Source: Cristatella mucedo
Lineage: Eukaryota; Bryozoa; Phylactolaemata; Cristatellidae
Direction of reading: 5' to 3'
NCBI GenBank assembly: GCA_009760855.2
Contig: WPIO01000073.1
Span: forward strand, 1,077,001 to 1,141,000
DNA length: 64,000 nucleotides
The position numbers and the translations under genes were made by a program. Below are positions 20,568-33,779 of this stretch, piece after piece. Position 1 is the first letter of the stretch, and every line of letters begins with the position of its first letter. The notes beneath the pieces were generated by a model. The model saw nothing but the letters and a program-made list of their open reading frames with translations, was not told where the DNA came from and ran no database searches.

Positions 20568-22726
20568 AGGAAGAGATGGCGCTCACCACGAGCAGGCCCG
20601 AGCTTGCGGGTGTCTTGCAGTAGTACGTTCTGGTCTAATCTGCTGCTGCTGCTGCCAGCAGCCAGACGGTGCCCGACCACGGCTGATAGCAGCGCGCGGG
20701 CAATAGAACCAACGAGACTTTAACGAGCGTGCACGGTAAAAGCAGCACAGGACGGCACGGCGAGCTGGTTGCCCCACTGCCCCGTCGTCCTTCCACCATC
20801 CCCCCCCCCGGCAGCGAGGCATGTAGCGCTTGCGACCTTTTGAGGCTAGGTGGCTGTGAAAATGAAAACGCAATCCTGAATTCTGGTGGTGATTGCTGTC
20901 GTGGATTACTTTGGGTCGAACGTAGAGTGACCGATTGTGCTGCACGTCGAAGACACGACTGAGCAGGCCCTCTCTGTCATGGCATAGCTCTCTCACGTGT
21001 GCCAGCTGATGCCAGCTCGCGGCGTGCGAGTACCGACACACGTTCCTATGCAGGACGACATTCTCCCTTCAAAAGTTCGCCAGTTTCCCGTGTCCAGGAA
21101 AGACCACGTTTAACTTCAAGCAAGTTGCTGGGTTGCAGGTACAACATATGCTATCACTGGCGCAGCCAGGATAGTGACGTTGGGATTACGATCAGCAAGT
21201 ATTGAAAATTGTAGTGCAACACCTCAGTGTTCATTTGACATGCACTCGGCAGGCGCTCATCGACTGGAAGTAGGTCATAATTTCACGACTATGGGAACGA
21301 TCAACTCTAGGAATCTAAACTAAGCAAGCTTTAAAAATAAAGATTACCTAAGAAAACACCCTCATGTCTCTCTTTTTCAGACTGCTCCCTCTCCAGCTCC
21401 TGCCCCAGGTCGATGTAGGAGGTCGCCTAAGTCTCTGCCCACTTGCCCACCCCTTGGCTTTGCCACTGCATGCTATGTATTTAACTTTCAAAATGGCTCA
21501 ATAGGCAGGCTACTCTGCACCTATTGCTGAAAACGATTTAGAGAAAATGGCTTTCCATTTGGATTACTTGCAGAAACACTTAAAAAATTGCAGCCTTCAT
21601 TACGGGAATGAGGCAATGGTAGCACTTTCTTTAGGCAATTCCTTTTGCATGACTAGCATGATCTCAGAAAGGATAGCAGCCATTAAAGTGGGATTTTATC
21701 TCTGTGAATAGTTGCCGATTTGATTCTTCTATTAGGCTTAGCATGTCCACATGCTTCGTTCAAATCATGCCGAGGTCGAAAGGCTTGCATGCATAATGAG
21801 TGCAAGTCTGCTGTGCAGTGCATACCTTTTGAGGTCAGCATCTCAAAGACAGCATTGATAAGCTCGGCCGATGCCTTTCCTGCACGCATATTCCAGTTGA
21901 GGAATAAAGGAGCAGAAGCTGACAAGCAAATGCAAAACTGGATCAAGCAGCAAGCATGCCGCAGCTCAAAACTGTGAAGGCAACACGAACGTAAATGTTG
22001 AACTGACCATAGATTCTATGCTTGAGCTTAAGCAGCCAAGGTGAAGCCACGGGAAACCAACTTGGCTGAACTGACCCGGTCAGGCAGCAGAATGACAAAC
22101 TGATCACACCGAGCACTTCACTGACCGATGAGCACTGGCCCCAGAGCGTTTTAAAGAGGGCATGAACTTTGACCTTGTCTGAGTCAGTGGATCGGTTAAA
22201 GGGGGCTGCTGCTGCACGGCAGTCCCCCCATGCCTCTGACCGTAGCTGTCGTGGGGGGTGTGCAGATTATCGAGCACTGCTAGCAGGCAAGATTCTGTAA
22301 TGAATTTTCCTGTCTTCTCGATCATTTATTTGCACTCAGCCAGGAGCACTCGGTAAACGTCTTCTCGGTCAGCCTGTAGCTATTGTCAGTATGGGCCTTC
22401 CATACCTTGAAATACTGGCATTGTTTTAGCACAGCCGTGGTAGCAACATGTTTGAAGTCTTACCATGACGGACAGCCTGCAATCGCTGCTATACGTGTAC
22501 GGTCAGGTGATCTCATACGGAACGTAATGCAGGTAGAACACCTCTCAGTCCAACCCTCCTCCCTTGTCTTAGCGGAGGGTTCGAGTGCCCTTGCCTCTTC
22601 ACTACCCAGGTCTTAGCAGGTTCCCCCCTGTCTTAGCAGAGGGTTCGAGTGCTGCAGTGCAGGAGATCGCTTATTGCTCACTGCCCGGGGATAATGCGTG
22701 ATGGCGGCTGAGGCTCTTGTGCCTTT

Positions 22727-22767
22727 ATATAAATATAAATATAAATATAAATATAAATATAAATAAA
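22727..22767. repeat. (TATAAA)n tract
   Basis: About six tandem TATAAA hexamers with one end variant. Confidence 0.9.
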
Positions 22768-23648
22768 TGTGACGGTGTATAATCAGTCGACTCTCATCAC
22801 AACAGAGAGACCAGGACACGGCGGTCTTGCATTGCTAGCCGGCGTGAGTCGCCTTGCCCACTCAACGATGGACGGCAGTCAAGACTGCTGATCCTAGGCC
22901 AGCTTTTGGCAGCATGGGCGTCAGAGCAAGGCCGCCGCCATGCTGAACGTGAGCTTAACGTACACTTAATGAGAGTATCTATCGAGTAGCTTATTGGGAT
23001 ACAGCTGTTACCCCAACTGGGACCTCAGATAGCCCGTAGGAGAGATCAAATGCAGGAAGGCCAAGTACGTATGTTGAGACCTTGACAGCGACCACTGGTA
23101 CGCTTCACTGCTTTTGACATGGGGCAAACCATGGCTGAAACGTCTGGGCTGAGCAGCCGCAATGCAGCAAAGCAGCTGCGCTGCTACTAAACCGAGCGGA
23201 AACACGTCGGCAGCAGGCGAGAATCAAACCTCTAACGTGAGCAGATGTGCACAACCGAGGGCCACCACTGTTCCCATGCACATGATCAGTGCCACGCAGA
23301 TTGCAATGCAGTCCAAATAAAGAGGATACTGTTAATGGTTTTGTTGTTGAACAAGGGACTGCCCTCAACGTCTTTCATGTCCAGGTTGCATGTTCTTCGA
23401 GACTTGTAGTATGCGATGACCAGCTCACACCAGGCGTCTATCTGCTTCGAACGCGTGTCGGCATTGGGCTGCAGGCTGCACAGGAATATATAAGGTGAAC
23501 ACGCATGCCATACAATGCACGCAGAGCTCACTGCGCCGACAGCCGAGATGGACCCCGACAGAAATTAGACGCACACAGTAAGTGACACGGCAGCAGCGCC
23601 ATGCAGCATAAGGCAGCACAGTCGCGGGCGATCGTGTCTCGAGTGGAC

Positions 23649-23669
23649 AGTCAGTCAGTCAGTCAGTCC
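23649..23669. repeat. (CAGT)n tract
   Basis: About five tandem CAGT units. Confidence 0.9.
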
Positions 23670-24014
23670 TGCCCGACGGGCAGGAGACCAGAGCAGTGGC
23701 CACCAGGGCGAGGGCTTCACGCCAGAAGTCTACGTGGCCGGCGGTGACTGATGGGTGAGAAAACAGCGAGCGGCGTGACGTGGGGACCTGGCATCTGGCA
23801 GGCGGTAGCCTTGCACCTTTGCTTTGCTAGCGCCACACCTCAACAAGTCCTGCAGCTGAGCTCTCAGGCCTGCGACGGGCAAAGGACCTTGAGGCTAGGA
23901 GCCACCGGCGGTTTCCCACGACACATTCAAAGCAAGCCCGGGCCGTCTGGTCTGCTGTGTGCAATCGCAGTGCTCAACAAAATACAATGCATGTGGGCCT
24001 GTACGATATAGCCA

Positions 24015-24275
24015 ACTCGTCCTCACCCAGGTGCGCTCTCACCAAATGTACAGCCAGCCAACTCCCCTTAGGACTCTTCCGTCGGGTCTTATATACATAT
24101 CCTCATCAATGGACCCAGCAATAAATGTACGTCGAAGGCCGAGGTCATCACCGACACTGAACGGCTGCTGCCCCAAATCGGAAGCCATAATTCAGTGGCT
24201 GGTCCGAAAGCAGATATCGAAGGGCAATTACATAGCCATCGCATGAACACCAAGCCACAGCCCATGAATCGAATA
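24015..24275 (+). repeat. unclassified repeat, copy 1
   Basis: This aligns by eye with 50690-50890. Shared landmarks in the same order are ccaact, tatcctatc/tatccttatc, gca(a/c)taaatg-cgtc/catcaa, ccataattcagtggc and gcatgaacat/gcatgaacac. Identity looks like roughly 60-70 percent. There is no coding potential or terminal motif that names a class. Confidence 0.45.
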
Positions 24276-24674
24276 ACCGATTCGTCATTCTTGGACAGGC
24301 AGTTAAGAAGCATCAATGCCAAATAGTCGGAAACATAAAAAAGACCTGCTAACTCACATAGCTGAGAGGGGGCCAAACAACAGGTAGTCTCAGTTCTCGT
24401 GAATCCTAAGGAGCCAATCCTTGGTGGAATGAGTATTATAAAGCCCCGGATTTTAAGATAAGTCTGATGGTCATGCTGGAAACTAGCTTTAGAAGTTTGA
24501 TGCTGTTTTCGACATCCCCACTACACGACTGACTGATGAGGATTGATTGGATTGACTAGGTGGAAGTCGGCACCGGCGATGACACGGTCCAGAAACTGGC
24601 CCAACCGGGAGCATGCAGTCATCAAGGACTAAGACGGGCCAACTTCTCATGGAATACGTCAAAAACAATAATGC

Positions 24675-25190
24675 AAATAAAATATTCGTATTGCAACCTT
24701 AGAAAACTAAATCTCTTTCTAGGCACTTTATATATGCTGAAATGGAAGCATATCCGTTGGTTGATGGTAGCACGTACAACAATTCCAGCATGCATAAGCA
24801 CACCCGGGATGATTACCACGGACAGAGCATACGCTGTGAGGACGGGCGAGTTTTTAGCTTCGTTTTAAATTTCGTCCAAATCAGTCGATACCGTGATGTC
24901 AGTCGGCAGAGAGTTTACGGCTTTCGAAGCATAGCAACTGAAGGCATGGTATCCAAAAAATGTAATGCTCCATAGAGGCGCAGCTAAACGACCTGATTTG
25001 AGGTGTGGGTGGCATAGTACGACGGGAAGCGTGCCAAGGAAGTATTCCCGTTATGTAGGTCGGAACAAGAGGATGAAGGGAACTAAACGTGAGCGATAGA
25101 ACCTTGACGTTGCTCCACTGTTGATCATGCACCAGTAGGAGGCCTCAACCTGGTGAGCAGCGATGCAATGAGGCAGCTAAGAAATTCACA
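24675..25190 (-). mobile_element. LINE relic, 3' portion (diverged subfamily)
   Basis: The minus strand reads KVLSLTFSSLHPLVPTYITG (899-1132 side of the 24.9-25.1 kb region). Then comes a 3' UTR and the tail aaagtgcctagaaagagatt-ag-ttt ... ttgcaatacgaatatttta. It is dead and frameshifted. Confidence 0.75.
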
Positions 25191-27290
25191 CATTCACGGC
25201 AGACAATATGCATAGAAATGAGAGCTTAGACTTCGCTACCTACATATGCACCCAAGCAGGTTTCACAATCTCTGCGCACTTGATATGCGGTACCCTAATC
25301 GGTTACAAATAAGCATCAGACTACATGCGTGGAGTATACCAGATTGAATTCCATAATCCTGCATAGGCAGCTGACTTTACGTCTTGCAGGCACAATGTAA
25401 GTGGCTAAGATCTAACTAATAAGTAATAAGGCATTGAGGAGGCAGTAACAGACATTTGCAAAGGCAGGTGCTACCCTTTCTTGCAGGTCAAGAAATTCAC
25501 AAGCGACAGGCTTGGCTTCACACTTACATATCATAAAGGCTCTCTGGAACCCCGAGAAACAGCACAAACCAAATGCTCATGGCGAGACATGAACAACATC
25601 AAGATGCTAGCCGTCGCGGACTTAGTCGTGAGGTGGTTGATTATTATAAAATGAAGGCGAACAGTAACGCTAGATCAGTCACAGCCATTTAGAAGGCGCC
25701 GGGCTTCTTTGGTATCCTCACTTTTAAATAACGCGCAGATATTGCAAGCTCGGCCTTCAGTTTAATCTTAGCAGGTTTTAGGGATCGACAACCTGAACGC
25801 TGCGATCTACAACCATGTGCACAGACGCGCGGGTCATGCTCGCTTTAATGCCGCGTAGCCCACTTTCTTGGGTGGCACAATCCGTGGGAAAACGGAATTT
25901 TTCGGGCCAGGAGTATCGATGCATTGCTATAACTCACAGTGCAGCTAGCAGAGTCAGAGGAAGCACAGACAACTATAACTCATACATCAAGTGCTGGAGC
26001 GCCGCCAACTTACGTGAAGAATGGAGGAAACTCGTATTGCCAGGGCCACACGAATTGACTGGCACTATCTGTCATGGCTCCACAGCCTTGGCTGTAAAGA
26101 TGCTGCGTTCAGGGTGAGGACACCACCAGAAAGCAGAAAGCAACCAGTGACTTTTTCCCTAGCTCAGAGCCGGTAGTGACACAGTGAGTCCATTAATCTA
26201 GACTGCGGAAAACAACATCCGCCGTGTCAGACCCGGCTTATTTCCTGCTCAGACCTGTGTAAACTGTTATTTGCGGTGTCTTGCCTGATAGTGTAATAAC
26301 TTTGATATGATATAAGAATGTAGATACTGGTATGCATATCCTAATCGTTATTCAGGGTGGTGGGGAAAGTGGGCTAGAATCTGGCTAATTTTTTTAGCTG
26401 TATCGCATTGCATGCGTTCTCATGGTAAGAGATCGGAGCAAAAGTGGCTTTGATGTCGGTCTGAAAGATAACGAATGCGGCGTCCTAGCATTAGTTTGCA
26501 TAGAAAGATACTTGGTAATGGTAACAATTCGCGAACCCAAAATGTTAAGAAATGCTGCTCATTATTCGTAGAAAGTGGTTGCTAAAATGCTTGCCTTCCT
26601 GGCCGGCCGCGGGCGTGGGTCTCCTCACGTTACCGACACGACATATTCTTCCGCTGTGGAAGAAATCTTCGTGTAAATCACGAGAGTTTCGTTGATGTTG
26701 CAGCCCGGCTTCCGGCTCAGCTTTAATGTCAAACCAAGTATCACGGCGAGTACACAGGTAGAGGTCGGATGCTGTCGCAATCGAGAAACGGAGCGTATTT
26801 AGGGAACAGCGGAATCGGTTCTCCTTATGGTGCGACATAAATAGGCGCAACGCCGAATCAAAAACAGTATATTGTGCGTATCTAGCTGGATACCTAAGTT
26901 GAATTTTATACACGCCTAGATGCTTAATCTGCAGAAGCGTTTAGTCGCTTACAATTTCCATTTGTATCCAGGCACCACGGGAATTACGAGCGGCTTACAA
27001 AGGCATTAAGGCACACTGCATTAAGGCTTGGGTACATTTCTGCTGTCAAGAGAGCATGTCTGCTTGACTGCTTACAAGGAAATAGCTGCTTTAAAGCTGC
27101 TACTTGGTCTCCTCTAGTTATTTCCCACGGGCATGCCCACAACTTGTACTTTAGATTGTATTGTTGACCTTCGAATGATCACGAAGTTGCAAGCAGAATA
27201 ATTGTGGGCGTAGCATGGTCGGTAGTTATAGAGCAATTTTATTTTTAAAACCAGGTAGTTTGGTTGCAGCTACACTCATATAAAATATGT
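25191..27290. other. stretch with nothing recognised
   Basis: AT/GC-balanced sequence with only short unsupported open frames (the longest is 122 codons on the minus strand at 26545-26913, without homology or splice context). Confidence 0.4.
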
Positions 27291-27356
27291 AATCATTTGT
27301 ATAGCGACCTAAGAGAACTTAATCTCTATTCAGGCCATCCACATATGCCACGGGGA
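27291..27356 (-). repeat. SINE S2 3' fragment
   Basis: On the minus strand tatgtggatggcctgaatag agattaagttctctt-aggtcgctatacaaatgatt matches the S2 tail. The tRNA head is missing. Confidence 0.7.
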
Positions 27357-30290
27357 CTTTTCAAGAACACCAGCCTCAAAAGACTGGTCAGAAATACCTT
27401 ACGCAAGTTAGACTATATTCTGCAGCAGTAATGCTAGACACCTTTTTTAGAAATTAATGTAAAGAAAGAACAGAGAAGGATATTTAAGAGCCTCATATAC
27501 TTGTATAGCGTAGAAGAGTCTTAGCAGCCCTCGCTCTGCTTATATCAGGAAAGTCTTAATTAAATAGTGCGGGACTGAAAATCTCTCGACATAAGCGGTA
27601 AAGTCTTACCTTACGACCGAGCTCAGATCCAGCATCAGGCGCAAGCAGTAGCGTCAGTGCGATTCAACCACTTAATTTAGCTAGCGGCAGAAGAGCAATA
27701 GCGGCCATCGCCCGTTTGCAGCTACCGACGAATAAACTGCTGCGCTACACAAGTGTAGCCACGCCCCTCGGCCGTGAAGTGCGAACACTCTAGGCCGATA
27801 AGGAATTTTTTAACGCAAAAACAGATTCGGTTCGATTTGGTATAATTGTTGCAGGAACCTCTTGGCGCGGAAAACAGCTGTGATTGTTGGCCCCGCAATG
27901 GCAAGAATGCGTCACCATGTTCTCGAAAATAGTGCAGGACAATTAGTGCTTCAACAAGCCTAATAAATCTCTGATCATATTTTTGTTAAACGAATTCATT
28001 CACCACCCTTCGATTAATGACCTGGTTCGACTGCAGCCGTCTTGCCAAAAGGCGCTCTGGGCAACAAAGTTATGACGTGTGTCAATAGACCAAATAAATC
28101 TTTCCCGGTAGTAGGATTTGAGCTTTTGATTCTGAATCCGAATTCTGACACGTGAGTTTTAGCCTGGTCCATGTGCTCATCTTAAATCCTGAACTAATGT
28201 TTAGGGCTCACAGCCCTTAGATCGCCCCGAAAGAGAGATTTCACGACCCCGATCGCGGGTTCAATTCCTTCAGAAGAAAATTATTAATTTTCCACTGTAT
28301 TAATTTTACGTCGGGAGCTTAGCCCAGCGTAAGGTGCTCGTGACTTCACGATTCGGGCTGTGTGTTCTAGTATGCAGGAGGCCCTTTCTTTATTATACCC
28401 TTGCCCGTCGCAGATAAGGCGAAACCACTAAGGGTCTTCACACGCCGTAGAAATAAGTGATTAAAAATAAACTGATACTTAATTCACATTACTTTTACGC
28501 TAGTTTAACAATTAGACCACAGCTGGGCCCCGGATATTTGTGATGGAGCAGCATCTTGCAACATGCAAGCGTCGATTCCAGCAAAAGAGGGTTTTCAAAA
28601 AAAGTTAATTTGCTCTATTTATCCTGGAACAACTGAGCTATCGGCAAAGGTTTGTGCAGCACGCGCTTGCAGTCAGAATTGCTGACTGATGTACACGCTC
28701 AGTGAACCTCCATCCTCCTGTTGCCGTTTGTTGAACACATACGATAATCTTAAATTAGATAAAAACAAAGAGCTGTCGAGCGATGACTGAACGCGAAACT
28801 GTGATAAATATCCACACCCGAGAGCGCTGATGATATCGCCAGTCTGAAATATGGATACGGCGATGACGAATTCCCCTCTCCCACAAGTTGAGTTGAAGGG
28901 GCCGTTCCAATCGCCCCCCCCCCCCGCCGGCTCCCGTGGTAGCGAGCCAATTTTGCATCAGCTCTAGCTCTCTCTCACCTGGAGGGGATTAGTGTTGCAC
29001 CCCGCAGCCTAGCGGCTCCTCCACCTGACAGAATGTTGGGCGCACGGTTGGCCCGTTTTCCCGCGGGCAACGGTAAGATGCATTGGTATGGATGACGAAG
29101 CTTGTGAATTTTTCGCCGCTTTTTTTGCCTCGTCAACGCGGACTTGACTGGAAATGCGCTATCGAAGCGCACGAATCTCCTTGCTGCTGGTCCTGCTCTC
29201 CGGTAAAGCAAGTCTTGACTCGTCTAACAGGCAGAAAAACCTGTGTGCACAACCTGCTGCCGAATTTTGCGCATGTGTTCATGTGCCCACCGCATTCCAT
29301 CCAACGGCTGCAGCAGTATCCTGAACGTAGCCGTTAGCGTCGCTACCTTCGCGGCGTGTAGCTGCGTTCGCGAAGCGTAACCCGCTGGCATGTCTAATTT
29401 AATGCTAGTCTTGCATTTGAATTAGGTTTTAAGGCGATGTCGAGAGGGTTACGATCCTGCGCCCGCCGTGTGCACTGTAAGCAGGCACCGCCGCCACGGT
29501 CGCCCGTAAATGTCGGAAGCGCGCGATGCTGCTGCGATTGCGGTTATCGAACCCTCTTGCTGCTAAAGCCAAATCACGACATGTCGAATGCCGAACGAGT
29601 CACCCTGTTTGCTTCGTGATGGCTGACCCTGACATTTTCCTGTGCAAGTTTCTAATGTTATGCGTGGAATCAATCGCGTGTATCGTCCACAGTTTGCCTG
29701 CGTATTTGTGTGAGCGGTTTAATTAATTGCCGCTCTACATGCAGTCGACGACGTGGCGCTGCAGCCCTTAGACTGACCCGAAAAAAGCGTTGCAGGAAGC
29801 GAACCGCCCGGCATGCCCCTTCAGCCTTCGGTCGGGCCGGCTGCATGAAAGCAGAGTCTCGTGCTTGCCTATATCTCTTTTGTCGAACAGCAAAAGGAAC
29901 CAGTGGCAAGCAAATAATGAGAATAATCACTTAAGGCGCAGCATTTTTCGGAACCTGCGGTAGCTTCGAAGCTGCATCGCAGCCGTGGAAGTCACTTTCG
30001 AAATCAGATTTCATTGTCGATAATGAGTGCGGTTTTACTGCCGTTCCATGTATTCTCACTGATGTGAGTTCGTAGAACAGTTTTCAAACTCCACTTCTGC
30101 ACTTTTGTATTAATGCTTAATGCTTGTTACCATTGGATCATTCTCGTGAGCTCAGATTCACCAACACAAATAAATTTCGAATGTCTTCGAATGAATTTCA
30201 GAGCTGCCTCTTGTGTGACAACGTGTGGAATGAGAAGGATAACCGCCAGCACTTGTACTCCCTTTTTATGTCGCCAGTCTCGGCACTTAA
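27357..30290. other. decayed SINE remnants and CpG-rich stretch
   Basis: Between 27480 and 27760 and at 28313-28450 there are short tRNA-SINE-like traces (tagcgacagaagagc-type and ggcttagcccagcgtaaggt-type words) too decayed to delimit. From about 28860 to 29960 the sequence is richer in CpG, with a 14-base C run at 28913-28926. No gene could be recognised. Confidence 0.35.
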
Positions 30291-30474
30291 AATAATAAAT
30301 AAATCTTAGCTGATTAAATAGCCTCTTTTTGTATAGCGACAGAAGAGCCTTTATGGCTATCACCACCGCTTGCATTGGCGATAAAGAATCCCCTACCGCA
30401 GGAATCGAACCCATGACCACGAGACCGAGGTCGTGAAAGCGACCGCCTTACTTAGTGTGCCATCACGGCTCACC
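30291..30474 (-). repeat. SINE family S1
   Basis: A near-complete minus-strand copy runs from ggtgagccgtgatggcacac to ctaagatttatttattattt. The hairpin and B box are conserved, and it closely matches the copy at 7361-7544. Confidence 0.87.
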
Positions 30475-30541
30475 GGTTCCGATCATTCTTGCTCAGGCTA
30501 ACCTCTCTTAGATACTCATACTATAGGCTTTGTCTCATACC

Positions 30542-30580
30542 ATATATATATATATATATATATATTTATTTATTTATTTA
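30542..30580. repeat. (TA)n / (TTTA)n tract
   Basis: About twelve TA dinucleotides run into four TTTA units. Confidence 0.9.
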
Positions 30581-30589
30581 CTCTGTCTG

Positions 30590-30736
30590 CTCCTTTTCTC
30601 TGTTTCTCACCTCGGGTATTTTAGCCGTGCTCCTTACCGACCTCCCTTGCAGCAAATGTAAAGCGCCTAGAAAGAGACTGAGTTCTCTGAGGGCACTTTA
30701 TCAAGTGCATTATTATTATTATTATTATTATTATTA
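30590..30736 (+). mobile_element. LINE-A 3' end insertion
   Basis: The string cttgcagcaaatgtaaagcg cctagaaagagactg ... atcaagtgcatt and an (ATT)n run. It sits directly against the coding remnant of another LINE copy. Confidence 0.85.
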
Positions 30737-31023
30737 AATCCTATGGAGACCGTGCCTTTGGTTCATATGCTCCTAAAGTCGGGAATGTGTTGGCGACTGA
30801 CTTAAGGACATCCCCCGAGTTGACATGTAAGAACGACATAAAAACCTGCTTGTACCTCACAGCATTTGTTCGCACCGTGTCAATTGTCATTTACATGTGT
30901 CTGCTCATTCGTGCTTTAAAGTCACTCATCTGTTCATATCCTCCTTTTCCAGCAAATCTTTCTCTTGGGATGCTGTGCAAATGTATTATTACTATTATTG
31001 TTACTGTTATTGTTATTATTATG
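30737..31023 (+). mobile_element. LINE relic, C-terminus and 3' UTR
   Basis: The reading SYGDRAFGSYAPKV, then LRTSPELTCKNDIKTCLYL, is the C-terminal block of the LINE-A-like ORF. A 3' UTR, a decayed tail (tttctcttgggatgctgtgc) and an interrupted ATT run follow. Confidence 0.75.
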
Positions 31024-31404
31024 GCCCAATAGTCTTGTTCTACCTACGTTACTGCACGCAGTGTTGTTGGAATGCTACTGCTGCATTTCTATAATTGGAA
31101 GAGGTTAGTTGCAGCCGTGTATGTAGTACAATCTTTTAACTAGTTGTTGTGCTCTATTCACTTAACAACTAGAAAGGGTTGTATAGTGAAATATTAGTGG
31201 CACAGAAAGCCCAAAAGAAACAAATGTGAACCAAACAATATATCACTGAAGAAGTTGGCCTAGCGTATGCTCACGCACCCCGTTCACTGCGGTTTATTTA
31301 TTATGAGATGGAGGAATGGTAAGGCACTGTAGACCCGCGTTTTACCTGCAGACATTTGTTCGATAGACGTTCGACAGAGGTACCTTTGATGAAGGGTTAC
31401 CGTT

Positions 31405-31810
31405 ACAGCTTCCATCGTATATAAGTGCATTTTGTCTCTACGGTCAAGTCGGCCTACTTTCAGCTAAGGAATATCGCCCAAACCAGGGACTGCTTTGGCA
31501 AAAGTACAACAATAAAACTAATTCAAGTGTTTGTAGCATCCCGTCTAAATTACTGCAATTCCCTTTTTATTGACTCTCGGCCTGTCCCCTTAATCGGCAG
31601 CGACTGGTGCAAAACCCAGCAGCTCGTCCGATCTCTCATCTAAAGCATAGGTGCCACATCACACCACTTCTGTCTGAGCTCCGCTGGCTCCCTAGCAAGC
31701 AGCACTTCGACTTCCAGATTCTCTGTCTGGCTTGCAGATCGCTTCGCTCGCTTTCACCAGCTTCTTTCTTTCACCATCTTTTTTCTAGACACTTTACTAC
31801 GTAGGGTAGA
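31405..31810 (+). mobile_element. LINE relic, RT C-terminal region
   Basis: [33 protein letters not shown], then LKHRCHITPLLSELRWLPSK are readable in two frames. Both ends are truncated and no tail is present. Confidence 0.78.
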
Positions 31811-33167
31811 AAGAAAGCACGTCAAATGATTAGCAACAATGTGGTGGCCCACGTAAGTCACCACTGCCGAGCTCTGTGGAGGCTTCAGCATAGTCCAGTG
31901 GGCTTTTTAATTGGGATTTAGGGTTTGCTGTTTGACTAGCAGATGTTTTTGAAATCTGTAACCGAGATGCGTGTGGTGTTTAAAAGGAATTATGGTACCA
32001 CCGCCTCACCTGTGCTCACCATGACAATTAAGCAAAGGTAATGATTGGCTCACTTTACTGAATTTTCTTTGTTGGTGAGCTGCAACAGCCATGCCTGCAT
32101 GCCAGCGCCAATGTACCATCAACATTTAGTGTAGCAGGTGGGGTGCCAACATTGGCAGCTAGTTTAATCGTAGTGGACTCGTCTTGCAATCTGCATTCCT
32201 AACTTTTGGGGTACTGTGCTGTGACGTCACCGTGCAGTTTAAGCTAATGTCCTTTTTTTTGATTTCGAGGGTTACTCACGATTATTTTCGTTTTGACTAC
32301 CAGCCTAAGTCTTGTTCTCGCGTAAAACTTATACTTGGCTATGTGTCATAACACATACCATGTCATGTGTCAAAACTGGAAACTGATTGCCGAGAAAGGT
32401 TGCATCAGATGTCGGACGACCAATTTTTAACTCATAAAAGCAACCCCTTGTTATTCTTCTGTTCTTGTGGTGTGCATAAACAATTTCTCTAGTGACTGAC
32501 AAATATCCTGACATAAATTCAAAACATTGTTTACCTTTTCTTAGCTGTCGCTAATGTAAATGTGCCACTTCGGCTGCCACCCTACAGTTTTTTGATTTGC
32601 CGAAGGGCGTAAACAGATAAGACAAGTTAAGGTGGCACTCAAAATGCCAGCGCTAGTGAAGAGTTCGAGTCTGACGAAATAATAACAGACTGCTGCTGCT
32701 CTGTCTTAGGGTGTGCACCTGCACACGAGGTTTTGTTAGATTGGGTTTGGTATACCTCATGTTATGTCGTGTCAAGCCGCATGCCTATAGATCTGGATGG
32801 CTTTTGCATGTGACTGGCTCTTTTCCATGCGATGCTTTTGGAGCGTAGATACATTGGTTTGTACATAAGTGGTGATTGAGCGGTCAAAGCTGAATCAGCA
32901 CATTAGTGTGTAACAGCCATGGCCCATTGTATCCTGCCTGTATGCATTTGCTCTCATAATTTTTTTCAGTGTTATTGAAGTTTTTTAATCGGCAGACATC
33001 GTCAGGACCGGGGCTTGGGTAAGTGGATGTGCGGTGGTTGGTATAAGAGCTAGTGACCGGTGTGCTGATTACTAAATCTGGTGTGGCATGTGTATCAGAG
33101 ACCTTTTGAGTATTACCACCACCACCACTACTACTACTACTGCTACTACTACCACTACATTTAGAAT
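31811..33167. other. stretch with nothing recognised
   Basis: No gene or repeat family was recognised. A short (ACC)n/(ACT)n run lies near 33115-33150. Confidence 0.4.
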
Positions 33168-33415
33168 ATAATAATAATAATAATAAGGAAACATTTATAA
33201 GACCTAAGAGAGCTAAATTTTGTCCTGGGCTCTTTACCTATGCCAGAAAGTAAGCACATCTATTGCTAAGTATTAAAGTGCTCAAGTTCTGCACACATAA
33301 TCAGATTTAAGATAATGTAAGCGGACGGTGAAAATGCTGTGAGAATATGTGGTATACAGAATCTTTGTAAATGCCATAGATGTCAGGGATGTTGGGATGT
33401 CAGTCGGTAGTGAGT
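33168..33415 (-). mobile_element. LINE 3' portion (diverged)
   Basis: The plus strand starts with an (ATA)n run, then aacatttataagacctaaga and gagctaaatttt. This is the inverted tail of a diverged LINE, followed by a 3' UTR and a short coding trace (SLPTDIP-like) near 33395. Confidence 0.6.
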
Positions 33416-33417
33416 TA

Positions 33418-33545
33418 ATAATAATGATGATGATAGTGATAGGTTGTATGGCACCCTAAGAAAGTCTCGTGCCAGAGTGGAGAGTGGACTAGGGGTAAAG
33501 TTTGATGCAGAAGTGAAGTTTCCTTATATTTAGTTTCAAACCAAG
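33418..33545 (-). mobile_element. second diverged LINE tail
   Basis: The string aataatgatgatgatagtga then ggttgtatggcaccctaaga aagtctcgtgcc looks like an inverted LINE tail joined end to end with the previous one. Short and decayed. Confidence 0.4.
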
Positions 33546-33779
33546 AGGGCTATGCGCTTAACCTATTGGCACAGTGCAAGGGCATAAGCAGGGGGCTGAG
33601 GTCTTCAGTCAGTCTAAATCAAGATGGGATGTCTACAGATAAGCCTCCCCCCCACCGATTGTTCGGTCCGAATAAGATCGAGGTGCTACCTTTCTTAGAA
33701 CTGTCATCATTGGCACTGTCAGCCAACGATAGGCTTGTAGAAGGAATACCGAAGTGACTTAGCTCGGTAATTTAATGCA

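Larger units (their letters stand above)
17994..24674. other. gene-free stretch downstream of ATIC
   Basis: About 6.7 kb without a recognisable gene. Seen here are a (TG)n run (18750-18769), a diverged S1-like SINE (19028-19175), a GC-rich hairpin with 11-base arms (20535-20567), a (TATAAA)n run (22727-22767), a (CAGT)n run (23649-23669) and one member of a repeat pair (24015-24275). Moderately GC-rich open frames at 18080-18445 and 20580-21040 match nothing I know and lack splice context. Confidence 0.5.

Noticed and set aside
20583-21041. 152-codon minus-strand frame in a GC-richer stretch
   Set aside because: Contains a short CAG/CTG run and Arg-rich text. No splice sites or family motifs were found.
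26545-26913. 122-codon minus-strand frame
   Set aside because: No motif, no splice context, and composition like random DNA. Not listed as a gene.
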